DNA of 64,000 nucleotides. Origin: Proluteimonas luteida. GTDB taxonomy: Bacteria > Pseudomonadota > Gammaproteobacteria > Xanthomonadales > Xanthomonadaceae. Positions 1 through 10,365 of the stretch are shown piece after piece. Position 1 is the first letter of the stretch. Each line of letters begins with the position of its first letter. The position numbers and the translations under genes were made by a program. The stretch covers positions 1 through 64,000 of the forward strand of contig NZ_JAIWPT010000015.1 of assembly GCF_021191695.1 (NCBI RefSeq), in the 5' to 3' direction. The notes under the pieces were generated by a model, which worked only from the letters and a program-made list of their open reading frames with translations, was not told where the DNA came from and did no database searches.

Positions 1-29
1 TGCTGCTACTTGCCAGTCCGTGGTCCGGG

Positions 30-141
30 GCCTAACAATGCGTTCAAGCCGACACCGCTTCGTTACGCCAAGCACATGGCAGGTACAGCTTGCCATGTGC
101 TTGGCTCCACTACACGGCGCGGCTTAACTCAGGCGTTAGAG
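30..141 (+). repeat. attC site A, long form
   Basis: The left core GCCTAAC is at 30-36 and the right core GTTAGAG begins at 135. Between them lies a nearly perfect palindrome, CCAAGCACATGGCA paired with TGCCATGTGCTTGG, giving a long attC of about 112 bp. The inner arms CAAGCCG and CGGCTTAA are shared with the short sites. It belongs to the cassette upstream of the window; recombination would occur after the G of the right core. Confidence 0.88.
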
Positions 142-147
142 GTCACT

Positions 148-645
148 ATGATTGACCGCGAGGCACGTGACAGATTTGCACAAGCGATTCGAGCCTTGGT
201 TGCGGGCACCATTACCAATGACCAGTTTGAGGACATACTGCTCCCCGCTCTCAACACCGCAGACCCTGCCATTGCAGCGATCTATCAAGAGGGCGCCTGG
301 CACTTGTACTCTGACTTGGAAGAGCATCGGCTTCGTGGCAAGCACGCACTGTCCCGCAAGGATAAATCTCATGTCGCCCTCTGGGTTCTCTTCCTAAAGA
401 CCGACTTGCCATACGAGTGGCCAGAACTCCGTGGCATGCGGCTCTTTGCTCTTGGGCTCGCCAACCTGCTTACATTGGGGCTAACCAACCGATTCTATGC
501 AAATTGGTTCAAGCAGCAGGGGGAGGTAGAGGTATGGCCATTTATCCGTCACGCGGGCTATGCGGCTGCACTTGAACGCCCAGTGTATTTGGGGGTGACC
601 TCTAACAATTCGTCCAAGCCGATGCTGCTTCGCGGCACGGCTTAA
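148..645 (+). CDS. Cassette protein of unknown function, 165 aa
   Basis: The open frame runs back through attC A, but that part is only attC translation. The first sensible start is the ATG at 148, nine bases inside the cassette. The product is a soluble, mostly helical protein with Trp and Tyr clusters (YEWPELRG, FYANWFK). No signal peptide or long membrane segment is evident, apart from a hydrophobic stretch ALGLANLLTLGLT near residue 105. The frame has no stop before attC B, so the last ~15 residues are encoded by the attC itself, which is common for cassette genes. I recognise no family. The cassette has no obvious promoter of its own, so expression may depend on upstream integron transcription. 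Confidence 0.7.
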   Translation: MIDREARDRFAQAIRALVAGTITNDQFEDILLPALNTADPAIAAIYQEGAWHLYSDLEEHRLRGKHALSRKDKSHVALWVLFLKTDLPYEWPELRGMRLFALGLANLLTLGLTNRFYANWFKQQGEVEVWPFIRHAGYAAALERPVYLGVTSNNSSKPMLLRGTA

Positions 646-659
646 CTCAAGCGTTAGGC
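600..659 (+). repeat. attC site B, short form
   Basis: About 60 bp. The left core CTCTAAC (600-606) is the reverse complement of the first bases of its own cassette (GTTAGAG at 135-141), as expected for a cassette that once circulated. The right core GTTAGGC is at 653-659. A short GCTTCGCGGC apical loop replaces the long palindrome of site A. Confidence 0.9.
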
Positions 660-686
660 GCCTGATTTAAGCTCAAGGAGAGTCTT

Positions 687-1058
687 GTGAGAAAGAAAGA
701 ATTTGACTGGGATGGCTACTTTTCTTCTGCATCTTTTCGACAGATCAGAGAACTTTCACCTGAGCTATCCAATCGTAGAGTTCCCTCTGTCTATAGTCCC
801 GACCGCCAACTTCTTTACCTGACTTCACTGGACATTGACGTTCAAACAAACGATGAAGCAGAGTTGGTCGCTGCCCTCAACGAGGTGCGCAATCTGTATT
901 TCTCCGCAAGATCTGCCGGATCCACCAATGGTAAAGACGTCATTGCACACACTGACTTCGCAGAGATTTGTAGTTTACTTGCAAATTTAAGCGAAGACCC
1001 CGATGAGTACCTGGATCCGGATGCACTCCTTGAGCAGGCATCCACGTCAGGCGCCTAA
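687..1058 (+). CDS. Cassette protein of unknown function, 123 aa
   Basis: A GTG start follows a good ribosome-binding site, AAGGAG at 675-680, with a 6-base spacer, so the start is well supported. The product is acidic and soluble, with no signal peptide or membrane segment. Its C-terminal half is rich in Asp/Glu (LSEDPDEYLDPDALLEQ), suggesting an amphipathic helical tail. The stop codon TAA is part of the attC left core. No family is recognised. Codon use is less G+C-biased than in the chromosomal genes further right, consistent with acquired DNA. Confidence 0.75.
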   Translation: MRKKEFDWDGYFSSASFRQIRELSPELSNRRVPSVYSPDRQLLYLTSLDIDVQTNDEAELVAALNEVRNLYFSARSAGSTNGKDVIAHTDFAEICSLLANLSEDPDEYLDPDALLEQASTSGA

Positions 1059-1112
1059 CAATTCATTCAAGCCGAAGCCGCTTCGCGACTCGGCTTAATT
1101 CAGGCGTTAGGG
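1053..1112 (+). repeat. attC site C, short form
   Basis: The left core GCCTAAC is at 1053-1059 and the right core GTTAGGG at 1106-1112. Thirteen bases ending in the left core (1047-1059, TCAGGCGCCTAAC) are the exact reverse complement of the first 13 bases of the same cassette (653-665). That extended match is the expected signature of a cassette with its original attC. Confidence 0.92.
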
Positions 1113-1119
1113 GGCAGTA

Positions 1120-1371
1120 ATGAAGATTGCAGCATGTGCGATTCTTTTGTTCGCGGTGTTCCCTGCATTCGCAGGCGACTTCGGTCCATGGAGCTTCGGC
1201 ATGTCCGCCCAAGAAATCCAGGAGGTAAGCAGCCATGGTCCGTACAAATCGTTCTCTAATGGGGACCTTGAGACTTACAACGGGGACTTCGGGGGACGGA
1301 AAGAGAATGTCCAGTTCTTCCTCAAAGGACGGCACTTCCATTGTTCATCACCGCTTGGCACCATCGCCTAA
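1120..1371 (+). CDS. Small exported cassette protein, 83 aa, probably truncated
   Basis: It starts at the ATG at 1120, inside the first bases of the cassette. Residues 1-18 form a clear Sec signal peptide (Lys2, hydrophobic core, AFA cleavage motif), so the mature protein would be periplasmic. The mature part begins DFGPWSFGMSAQEIQ. After about residue 67 the sequence becomes low-complexity and ends in the attC. In the neighbouring frame the same DNA reads KDGTSIVHHRLAPS, so a frameshift near 1320-1330 may have shortened a longer protein. No function can be given. Confidence 0.65.
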   Translation: MKIAACAILLFAVFPAFAGDFGPWSFGMSAQEIQEVSSHGPYKSFSNGDLETYNGDFGGRKENVQFFLKGRHFHCSSPLGTIA

Positions 1372-1477
1372 CAGTTCATTCAAGCCGACACCGTTTCGTT
1401 CCGCCAAGCACATGGCAAGTACAGCTTGCCATGTGCTTGGCTCCACTACACGGCGCGGCTTAACTCAGGCGTTAGAC
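1366..1477 (+). repeat. attC site D, long form
   Basis: The left core GCCTAAC is at 1366-1372 and the right core GTTAGAC at 1471-1477. It carries the same ~50-bp palindromic insert as site A, here with a perfect 16-bp stem (CCAAGCACATGGCAAG and its complement). Outside the core it is almost identical to site A. Confidence 0.9.
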
Positions 1478-1482
1478 GGCAC

Positions 1483-2142
1483 ATGAAGAATGCGTTCCAC
1501 GGGCCGGAAGAGCTCAACACCGCACTTTTGGAGTCGTCACAGCGCCTGATGGAGAGCTGCGACGGTTGCCTGCTTCCATTCGATACCTACTGCATGTCCG
1601 CTGCTTTGCGCAGTATGGATACGGTGCGCGCGTATGCAGCACTGGCGGAGATAGACAACTTTAATGGCTGCTGCATCCTCACTCGGAGCCAATTGGACTC
1701 TCTTGTGAGGCTCAACCGCGTCCTACTGCAACCCACACCCCATACGCTAGCGCAACAACTTACGGACGGCGAAAAACTACGGCGGATCAAGGGATCAGAA
1801 GGAAAAAAATTAACAGATGGATACCTTGTTGAATTATTGGCAAGAAACAATCCATGGATCTCACCGGCATATGAACTTCTCAATGAATCCGTGCATCTGT
1901 CTCCCCTGCATTACAAAAGCATGATGGCCCAAGGCCTCCACCAACAGGACGGTGTTGTACGGATCCAATACATGGGTGACTCCAGCCATGTCAAAACAAA
2001 GGACAAAGTTGGGCTAAATACCATGTTTCTGAAAACGACTAAGGGGACTGCTTCCCTCCTGCGCTATTGGGCTTCTCGTAGGACAAATAATGCTGACACT
2101 CAGGCGTGGCGGGCAAAGGCGGAAGCAGCCGGTGCCATCTAA
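1483..2142 (+). CDS. Cassette protein of unknown function, 219 aa
   Basis: The open frame extends upstream into attC D, but the native start is most likely the ATG at 1483, at the usual short distance from the cassette junction. The product is a soluble protein of 219 residues without signal peptide or membrane segments. It is predominantly helical by composition, with a Cys-containing N-terminal part and a basic stretch near residue 110 (KLRRIKGSEGKK). The segment LLNESVHLSPLHYKS may be a functional site but matches no motif I can name. The TAA stop sits inside the attC left core. The DNA is A+T-richer than the chromosomal backbone. Confidence 0.75.
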   Translation: MKNAFHGPEELNTALLESSQRLMESCDGCLLPFDTYCMSAALRSMDTVRAYAALAEIDNFNGCCILTRSQLDSLVRLNRVLLQPTPHTLAQQLTDGEKLRRIKGSEGKKLTDGYLVELLARNNPWISPAYELLNESVHLSPLHYKSMMAQGLHQQDGVVRIQYMGDSSHVKTKDKVGLNTMFLKTTKGTASLLRYWASRRTNNADTQAWRAKAEAAGAI

Positions 2143-2196
2143 CAATTCATTCAAGCCGATGCCGCTTCGCGGCACGGCTTAATTCAAGCGTTAGGC
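2137..2196 (+). repeat. attC site E, short form
   Basis: The left core ATCTAAC is at 2137-2143 and the right core GTTAGGC at 2190-2196. Twelve bases ending in the left core (2132-2143) are complementary to the start of the same cassette (1471-1482) with one G-T type mismatch. The apical loop is short. Confidence 0.9.
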
Positions 2197-2206
2197 CGCA
2201 CAGGAC

Positions 2207-2902
2207 ATGTTTCCTCCGATCGAGCACCGCGAAATCCAAACAGTCGCAAAGGCTGTGCTGGCGCAGCTTGCTGCTTCGATCCACCCCTCCGACACCGAGC
2301 GCACCCTTGCAGAGCGCGCCGTATCACTACTTGCAGCGCACGGTATCACCGAGACTTGGTACTACAACTGTCCCGCCCTCGTTCTTCTAGGCACTCGCAG
2401 TTGCGAGTCACTTTCAGGCCGCGACTACCAACCTGACAGCGAGCCGGTAGGTGACTTCAATGTCATTACCGTCGATCTAAGTCCTATGCGCGGTGGTCTA
2501 TGGGGTGATTGCGCCAGGACCATCCCCGTAGAGAACGGACGGTTCACCTCTCAACCTCAAGCAGCCGAATTTAAAGCTGGACTGGAGGCGCAAGAGCTAC
2601 TTCATCAGTCAATGCGGAGTTTCGTCACGCCCACGACCACTTTCGCAGAACTGTTCGCCTTCAGCACTGCGCAGATAGCGAGCCTCGGCTTCCAGAACCT
2701 CGACTTCCGCGGGAACCTTGGCCATAGCATCGCGGCGGAACGTACCAAACGGTGTTATATTGAGGTTGGAAACTCTCAATCCTTGGGCTCTGTTCGGCTC
2801 TTCACTTTCGAACCACACATTCGCCAACTCAATGGGACGTGGGGTTTCAAGCACGAGGAGATTTACTACTTCGGGCCGGATCGGCAGCCGCATGCGCTCT
2901 AA
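2207..2902 (+). CDS. M24 (methionine/Xaa-Pro aminopeptidase-like) metallopeptidase on a cassette
   Basis: The 231-aa protein has the pita-bread fold signature residues in order: Asp in VITVDLSP (about residue 86), Asp in GDCARTI (about 101), His in LGHSIA (about 170), Glu in TFEPHI (about 200) and Glu in HEEIYYF (about 219). These are the five metal ligands of family M24, so it should be an active two-metal hydrolase or a creatinase-like relative. It lacks the extra N-terminal domain of aminopeptidase P and the N-terminal extension of many MetAPs. The TAA stop is about 60 bases before attC F. The substrate is unknown. Metabolic enzymes on cassettes are known but this family is not a common one. 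Confidence 0.8.
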   Translation: MFPPIEHREIQTVAKAVLAQLAASIHPSDTERTLAERAVSLLAAHGITETWYYNCPALVLLGTRSCESLSGRDYQPDSEPVGDFNVITVDLSPMRGGLWGDCARTIPVENGRFTSQPQAAEFKAGLEAQELLHQSMRSFVTPTTTFAELFAFSTAQIASLGFQNLDFRGNLGHSIAAERTKRCYIEVGNSQSLGSVRLFTFEPHIRQLNGTWGFKHEEIYYFGPDRQPHAL

Positions 2903-2965
2903 TCCACGATGTTTACGCAAGGCCAGCCAATTCGTTGCAGAAGGCCGTTGGCATTGTTGCCAGCG

Positions 2966-3025
2966 GCCTAACAATTCATTCAAGCCGATGCCGCTTTCCG
3001 GCGCAGCTCAACCCAGTCTTTAGGC
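2966..3025 (+). repeat. attC site F, right core altered
   Basis: The left core GCCTAAC is at 2966-2972 and the usual inner arm follows. The right core reads TTTAGGC (3019-3025) instead of GTTAGGC, changing the base at the crossover point, and the inner right arm is also degraded (CAACCCAGTC). Exchange at this junction may be impaired, which would freeze the NUDIX cassette next to it. Confidence 0.8.
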
Positions 3026-3030
3026 CTCAG

Positions 3031-3573
3031 ATGAAAGACCGCGTTCACTCGGAACTGGTATCGATCACTGCACACGATGCTCTGGAGCAGCAGCACCTGC
3101 GTGACGCAATCGCATGGGTCGAGTCGGGAGCACCACTGTTCCGCATCGAGAAACCCGCTGTACCGCCGAAACATCTGGTTTCGTATTTCGCTCTCGTCTG
3201 CGACGAACACATCCTGCTGGTGGATCACAAAAACGCGGAACTTTGGCTACCGACTGGCGGGCATGTCGAGCCGGATGAAGATCCACGCGCCACGGTGGTC
3301 CGCGAGCTCAAGGAAGAGCTTGGCATCGATATCCGACTGGACCAGATCGGCGCGCCTTTAATGGTCACCGTGACAGAGACGGTCGGCCTGACCTCGGGCC
3401 ACACCGATGCCTCGCTTTGGTACGCCGTCGCTGCAAACCGCAACGAGCCGATCGAGTTCGATCCCATCGAGTTCCATGACGCAAGGTGGTTTCCGTTTTC
3501 AGAAGTGCCGTTTCACCGCAGCGATCCGCATCTCCGCAGGTTTCTGGCCAAACTGCGGGGGACGGAAGGGTGA
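3031..3573 (+). CDS. NUDIX hydrolase, last cassette with a clear junction
   Basis: An upstream-extended frame exists, but the ATG at 3031 lies six bases after the attC core and is the natural cassette start (180 aa). A perfect Nudix box G-x5-E-x7-REU-x-EE-x-GU is present at about residues 77-99 (starting GGHVEPDEDP and ending RELKEELGI), giving the Mg-binding helix for cleaving a nucleoside diphosphate linked to another moiety. The N-terminal ~40 residues are a helical extension. The exact substrate cannot be told. NUDIX proteins are frequent integron cargo, often viewed as damage- or nucleotide-sanitising enzymes. No attC follows, so the cassette seems fixed. Confidence 0.88.
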   Translation: MKDRVHSELVSITAHDALEQQHLRDAIAWVESGAPLFRIEKPAVPPKHLVSYFALVCDEHILLVDHKNAELWLPTGGHVEPDEDPRATVVRELKEELGIDIRLDQIGAPLMVTVTETVGLTSGHTDASLWYAVAANRNEPIEFDPIEFHDARWFPFSEVPFHRSDPHLRRFLAKLRGTEG

Positions 3574-3793
3574 ATTGACATCCCAGGTGCCCCCGCTGAT
3601 AGTTCGCGGAGTCGTTCGATCGGTGTCTTGCAGCGATGACGCTTCTCGCGTTGTGACTTGGACTTCTGGGCAACGACGTCCATCAATCCCGCATCGGAGA
3701 CATCGCCAGCGTGCACACCCAGCTGAGCTCGGCAATCCCACGCAGGCGAGCTCGTTTCGCTGCGCGTCTCGATCCCGGCGTCTCGGGCGGCGC
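3574..3793. other. Gap without gene after NUDIX cassette
   Basis: This 220-bp gap contains no supported gene and no attC. If the NUDIX cassette once had an attC, it has been lost or decayed beyond recognition. Confidence 0.5.
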
Positions 3794-4162
3794 ATGAAGC
3801 ACCCGCTTCTCCTGATGGCAGCGGCAATCCTGGCCCCTGCCTGTGCAACAGCACAGGATCCAGAAATCCCGCTTGCCTCCGGTCGCTATGTGTTCCAGCA
3901 CCGCTTCGCCGAACACCCGACGATGCCCGGCATTGCGCTCGACGTGACGATCAGCGATTCACGCATTACCGTGGTCAATCCCACGGCTTCCGATCCATTT
4001 CCGGCGGGCGTCCTCACCGAAGGCCGGCTCATGTGGCACCCCGCGTCGAAGCAATGGATCATCGGCCACGGGGTTTCCGACAGGTCGGCGCAGGATGCAG
4101 GCGGCTGCAGCGACGGGCCGGAGGTGATCGACCTTGCGGCCAGGATCTACTGGACTTGCTAG
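3794..4162 (+). CDS. Small exported protein of unknown function, 122 aa
   Basis: The frame opens far upstream, but the ATG at 3794 begins a textbook signal peptide: MKH, a hydrophobic core, and a cleavage region near ATAQ at about residue 19. A Cys lies at about 17 in APAC, so processing as a lipoprotein is less likely but not excluded. The mature part reads SGRYVFQHRFAEHP and contains ITVVNPT, suggesting a small beta-rich periplasmic domain. Two Cys near the C terminus could pair. It is followed by a decayed attC, so it was probably once a cassette gene. No family is recognised. Confidence 0.7.
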   Translation: MKHPLLLMAAAILAPACATAQDPEIPLASGRYVFQHRFAEHPTMPGIALDVTISDSRITVVNPTASDPFPAGVLTEGRLMWHPASKQWIIGHGVSDRSAQDAGGCSDGPEVIDLAARIYWTC

Positions 4163-4174
4163 CGCCCCTGCGGC

Positions 4175-4213
4175 GCCTGACAATTCACGCCGTCGCCGCT
4201 TCGTGGCGCAACC
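4175..4213 (+). repeat. Decayed attC remnant
   Basis: GCCTGACAATTCA is followed, after a 6-bp deletion, by GCCGTCGCCGCTTCGTGGCGC. This lines up with the left half and apical loop of the intact sites (GCCTAACAATTCA and GCCG-CGCCGCTTCGCGGC). The core has A to G in GCCTAAC and the right half is unrecognisable. It lies 12 bases after the stop of the preceding small gene, exactly where a cassette attC belongs. Confidence 0.6.
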
Positions 4214-4286
4214 TGCTCCAGATGCCGGGTTGCGTGTGCGTGACGGCCTCACGATCAAGGATCGCCCTGCTCTCTTGGAGACTGCA

Positions 4287-4787
4287 GTGAAGAAATCCGG
4301 AAGCTTGCTGGTGGTGGCTGCAGCAATGTCCACGGCATCCGTAGCGACAGAACCTGCCGCACCCTCGGCCGACGACGCCCTAACCACCACGATCGCTGCG
4401 CTCGATTCCGCGGTCTTCGACGCGTTCAACCGTTGCGCGGCGCCGGATCAGCTTGCGAGGCATGCCAGCTACTTCGACGACGACGTGGAGTTCTATCACG
4501 ACAATGGCGGCGTGACCTGGAACCGCGACGACATGCTCGCCAACACGGCGAAGTACGCCTGCGGCAACTTCCGCCGCGAGCTGGTGCCGGGCACGCTCCG
4601 GGTGTTTCCGGTCCGGGACTTTGGCGCGATCGCGCAGGGCACGCATCGTTTCTGCCAGTTCGCTACCGGCGAGTGCGACGGCCTGGCGGATTTCACGATG
4701 ATCTGGCGGGAGCAGGCAGGCACCTGGCAGATCACGCGGGTGCTCAGCTATGGCCACCGGGCAGCCGCGAACGCGAACGCGCCCTGA
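4287..4787 (+). CDS. Exported NTF2-like (SnoaL/DUF4440-type) protein, 166 aa
   Basis: A GTG start at 4287 is chosen because TTGGAG (4275-4280) lies six bases before it and the next codons encode KK plus a hydrophobic signal peptide (to about residue 20). The mature part matches the NTF2-like cone fold of DUF4440 proteins: an N-terminal helix (IAALDSAVFDAFNRC), the loop with YFDDDVEFYHDNGG, a middle helix with MLANT, and the terminal strands DFTMIWREQAGTW and ITRVLSYGH. Such domains bind small ligands or act as isomerase/hydrolase-like enzymes; no specific activity can be assigned. The base composition matches the chromosome rather than the cassettes. It reads alone toward the tRNA pair. Confidence 0.78.
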   Translation: MKKSGSLLVVAAAMSTASVATEPAAPSADDALTTTIAALDSAVFDAFNRCAAPDQLARHASYFDDDVEFYHDNGGVTWNRDDMLANTAKYACGNFRRELVPGTLRVFPVRDFGAIAQGTHRFCQFATGECDGLADFTMIWREQAGTWQITRVLSYGHRAAANANAP

Positions 4788-4952
4788 CGGCACTCGCAGG
4801 TCGATCAGGACGGGTGACCCATGGCTCGCTTGCCCGGGAAACACGTCCACGGCGAAGGCCCGGCGCGTCACCAGGTCATCCTGTGGGCATGCATCGACGG
4901 CGCCGGTTTCGCCGGCTTCAAGATCGCGGGCGCAGCGCCCCCACCGCCCAAA

Positions 4953-4981
4953 GCAAAAAAGCCAATGGGGCGGGCCCATTG
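4953..4981 (-). terminator. Rho-independent terminator after the tRNA pair
   Basis: Read leftward, the stem CAATGGG with CCCATTG is followed by GCTTTTTTGC, a classic hairpin with a T run. It lies 20 bases beyond the 3' end of the tRNA-Arg gene and should end the csrA/tRNA transcript. Confidence 0.85.
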
Positions 4982-5000
4982 ACCTTTCTGATTTCCTGTT

Positions 5001-5077
5001 TGGCGCGCCCGGAAGGATTCGAACCTCCGACCCCCAAGTTCGTAGCCTGGTGCTCTATCCAACTGAGCTACGGGCGC
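5001..5077 (-). tRNA. tRNA-Arg (anticodon ACG)
   Basis: The 77-nt gene on the minus strand folds as a cloverleaf: acceptor stem GCGCCCG/CGGGCGC, D arm with AGCTCAGTTGGATAGAGC, anticodon stem CCAGG/CTTGG around the loop CTACGAA (anticodon ACG), and T arm with GGTTCGAATCC. The 3' CCA is encoded. The A at the wobble position is normally converted to inosine to read CGU, CGC and CGA. Confidence 0.97.
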
Positions 5078-5180
5078 GTGAAACAGAAGCGGAATTTTGC
5101 ATGCTGCACAAAATTCTGTCAACGCCTGCCGCGATGATTTCCGTCGGAATGATGACGCTTATTCCAGTGGATCAAGACGG

Positions 5181-5273
5181 TGGCGGAGAGTGAGGGATTC
5201 GAACCCTCGATGGAGCTTTTGACCCCATACTCCCTTAGCAGGGGAGCCCCTTCGGCCTCTCGGGCAACTCTCC
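5181..5273 (-). tRNA. tRNA-Ser (anticodon GCT)
   Basis: The 93-nt class II tRNA on the minus strand has acceptor stem GGAGAGT/ACTCTCC, a long variable arm, the anticodon loop CTGCTAA (anticodon GCT, reading AGC/AGU), T arm with GGTTCGAATCC and an encoded CCA. It lies between csrA and tRNA-Arg, the xanthomonad arrangement. Confidence 0.97.
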
Positions 5274-5324
5274 GAAGTACTGCGTCCGGCGGCTGGCGCC
5301 GAATGCGGTGCAAAGGATACCGAC

Positions 5325-5549
5325 TCACCTCGATTGCGGCAAATCCTCTGTCGCTTCGTCTGTGTCCTGCGGGGCTTCGACGCCTTCGCCGCGATGGATG
5401 CGCTGGTAGATTTCCTCGCGGTGCACGGCAACGTCCTTGGGCGCGGTGATGCCGATGCGCACCTGGTTGCCCTTGACGCCCAGCACGGTGACGGACACCG
5501 AGTCACCAATCATCAGCGTCTCTCCGACGCGTCGGGTCAGAATCAACAT
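5325..5549 (-). CDS. csrA: Carbon storage regulator CsrA (RsmA), RNA-binding translational regulator
   Basis: The 74-aa protein begins [16 protein letters not shown] and contains IRIG-type core strands and [11 protein letters not shown]. Leu4 and Arg44, the residues that contact GGA motifs in target RNAs, are present. The C-terminal tail is acidic and about 13 residues longer than the E. coli protein, as in xanthomonads. The ATG is preceded by AGGAGAG at five bases. It acts as a dimer in the cytoplasm, repressing or stabilising mRNAs for storage, motility and virulence. It sits immediately downstream of alaS on the same strand with the tRNA genes following. Confidence 0.97.
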   Translation of the reverse strand: MLILTRRVGETLMIGDSVSVTVLGVKGNQVRIGITAPKDVAVHREEIYQRIHRGEGVEAPQDTDEATEDLPQSR

Positions 5550-5704
5550 AAAAACTCTCCTGGGGCCGACGCTTGAACCCCGTCGGCAGGCCTGTTCCGG
5601 ACCATCGTCGATGGTGGAAACCGATTTCAGGCCAAATCAATCTGTGAAGGATGTCGTCATACGCGCGGCCGGTCAACCGCTTCGCGACGATATTTAACGG
5701 GCGC

Positions 5705-8350
<2,646 letters not shown>

Positions 8351-8557
8351 GTGCCTGGCGTTGACGGAACGGGCCTGCGCCGTGCCGTCGATCCGCCCGC
8401 TGGCGGCGCCTGCCCGGACGTGTTCGCCCAACTTGTAAAGGGTAGCAGGCCTGCCCGGGCATGGCGCCGCCCTGCCCCGCGCCCTCGGCGCCTTGTCCAC
8501 GTCCGCCCGGCACACGGCGGTGACGCGGCGGCAGGGCCGGATGGCGCCAACCGGCGC

Positions 8558-9134
8558 TCAGCGGCCACAGAAGTCGCGGATCGCCTCGCGCAGGGTGTCG
8601 CCGGCGAAGCCGCGGCGCAGCAGGAAATCGCCGGCCTTGCGTCGTGCGCCGGGGTCGGTGGCAAGCACGTCGGCACGGAAGCGCCGTTGCAACAGGGCCA
8701 GCGCGCTTGCCCGCCAGTCGGCACCGCCGTCGTCGTCGAGAGCCCGGAACGCGGCCTCGATCCGGTCCGCACCCAGGCCATGGGTCGACAGTTCCGCCTC
8801 GATCCAGACCGGGCCATGACCACTGGCCGCGCGCATGCGCGCCAGCGCCACGGCGAAACGGCCGTCGTCCTGCCAGCCGGCATCGGTCATCCGGTCGACC
8901 GCCGCCTCCGCATCGGCACTGGCGATGCCGCGCGCCACCAGCTTGCGCAGCAACTCCGGCCGCGAATGCTCGCGCCGGACCAGCAGCGCCAGTGCGCGCT
9001 GCGCCGGGCTGAGTTGCTGGCGCTGGCGTCGACGCGGGGACGGCGGCGTATCGGTAATGCTGTCTTCCGCCACCACGCCGGCCCCATACCGGTCGCCAGC
9101 CTCCGGCAGGTCGTGCCCGCCGGGGCAGACATCG

Positions 9135-9157
<23 letters not shown>
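8558..9157 (-). CDS. recX: Regulatory protein RecX, modulator of RecA
   Basis: The 199-aa protein has a variable N terminus followed by three-helix RecX repeats: [51 protein letters not shown], and the C-terminal [17 protein letters not shown]. RecX binds in the groove of the RecA filament and limits its extension. The chosen ATG at 9157 overlaps the recA stop by 23 bases; a later start is possible because the first ~45 residues are poorly conserved in the family. Co-transcription with recA is likely. Confidence 0.9.
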
Positions 9158-10166
<1,009 letters not shown>

Positions 10167-10365
10167 CTTGGTGGTCCTTGTCATTCGTGTTCCGGTTGGG
10201 TGGAGCAATCCTCGCAGCCGTGGATCGCACAGGCTGCGACACACGGGCGTGGCATGGAAATTACCGGCGGGCGCGCGCCGCGCGCAGTGGCCGATGGCGC
10301 AGGCGGCTGTCGGGAAAGTCCGCGCGAGTGATGGGCGGGAACCGCCGTCATCCCTGTCACCCCAG

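Larger units (their letters stand above)
1..4213 (+). mobile_element. Sedentary integron gene-cassette array (distal part)
   Basis: Six attC sites of one family separate short ORFs that are all on the plus strand, each ORF ending in or just before an attC. The stretch to about 3.0 kb is visibly more A+T-rich than the rest of the window. In integrons the attC lies 3' of its gene and insertion occurs at attI, so attI and the integrase gene should lie left of position 1. No integrase is seen here, so an integrase-less attC cluster (CALIN) is possible. The right boundary is blurred: the NUDIX cassette has no recognisable attC, but a decayed attC follows the next ORF. The first ~30 bases are the tail of an upstream cassette. 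Confidence 0.85.

Noticed and set aside
10-147. N-terminal extension of the first cassette ORF through attC A
   Set aside because: The residues are a translation of the attC palindrome (KPTPLRYAK-type), a known false extension in integron annotations.
5001-5273. A prophage or genomic-island attachment site at the tRNA pair
   Set aside because: No integrase, no direct repeat of the tRNA 3' ends, and the flanking genes are the conserved csrA-alaS order.
10167-10365. A LexA operator in front of recA
   Set aside because: No TTAG-N6-TACTA palindrome could be found in the gap on either strand.
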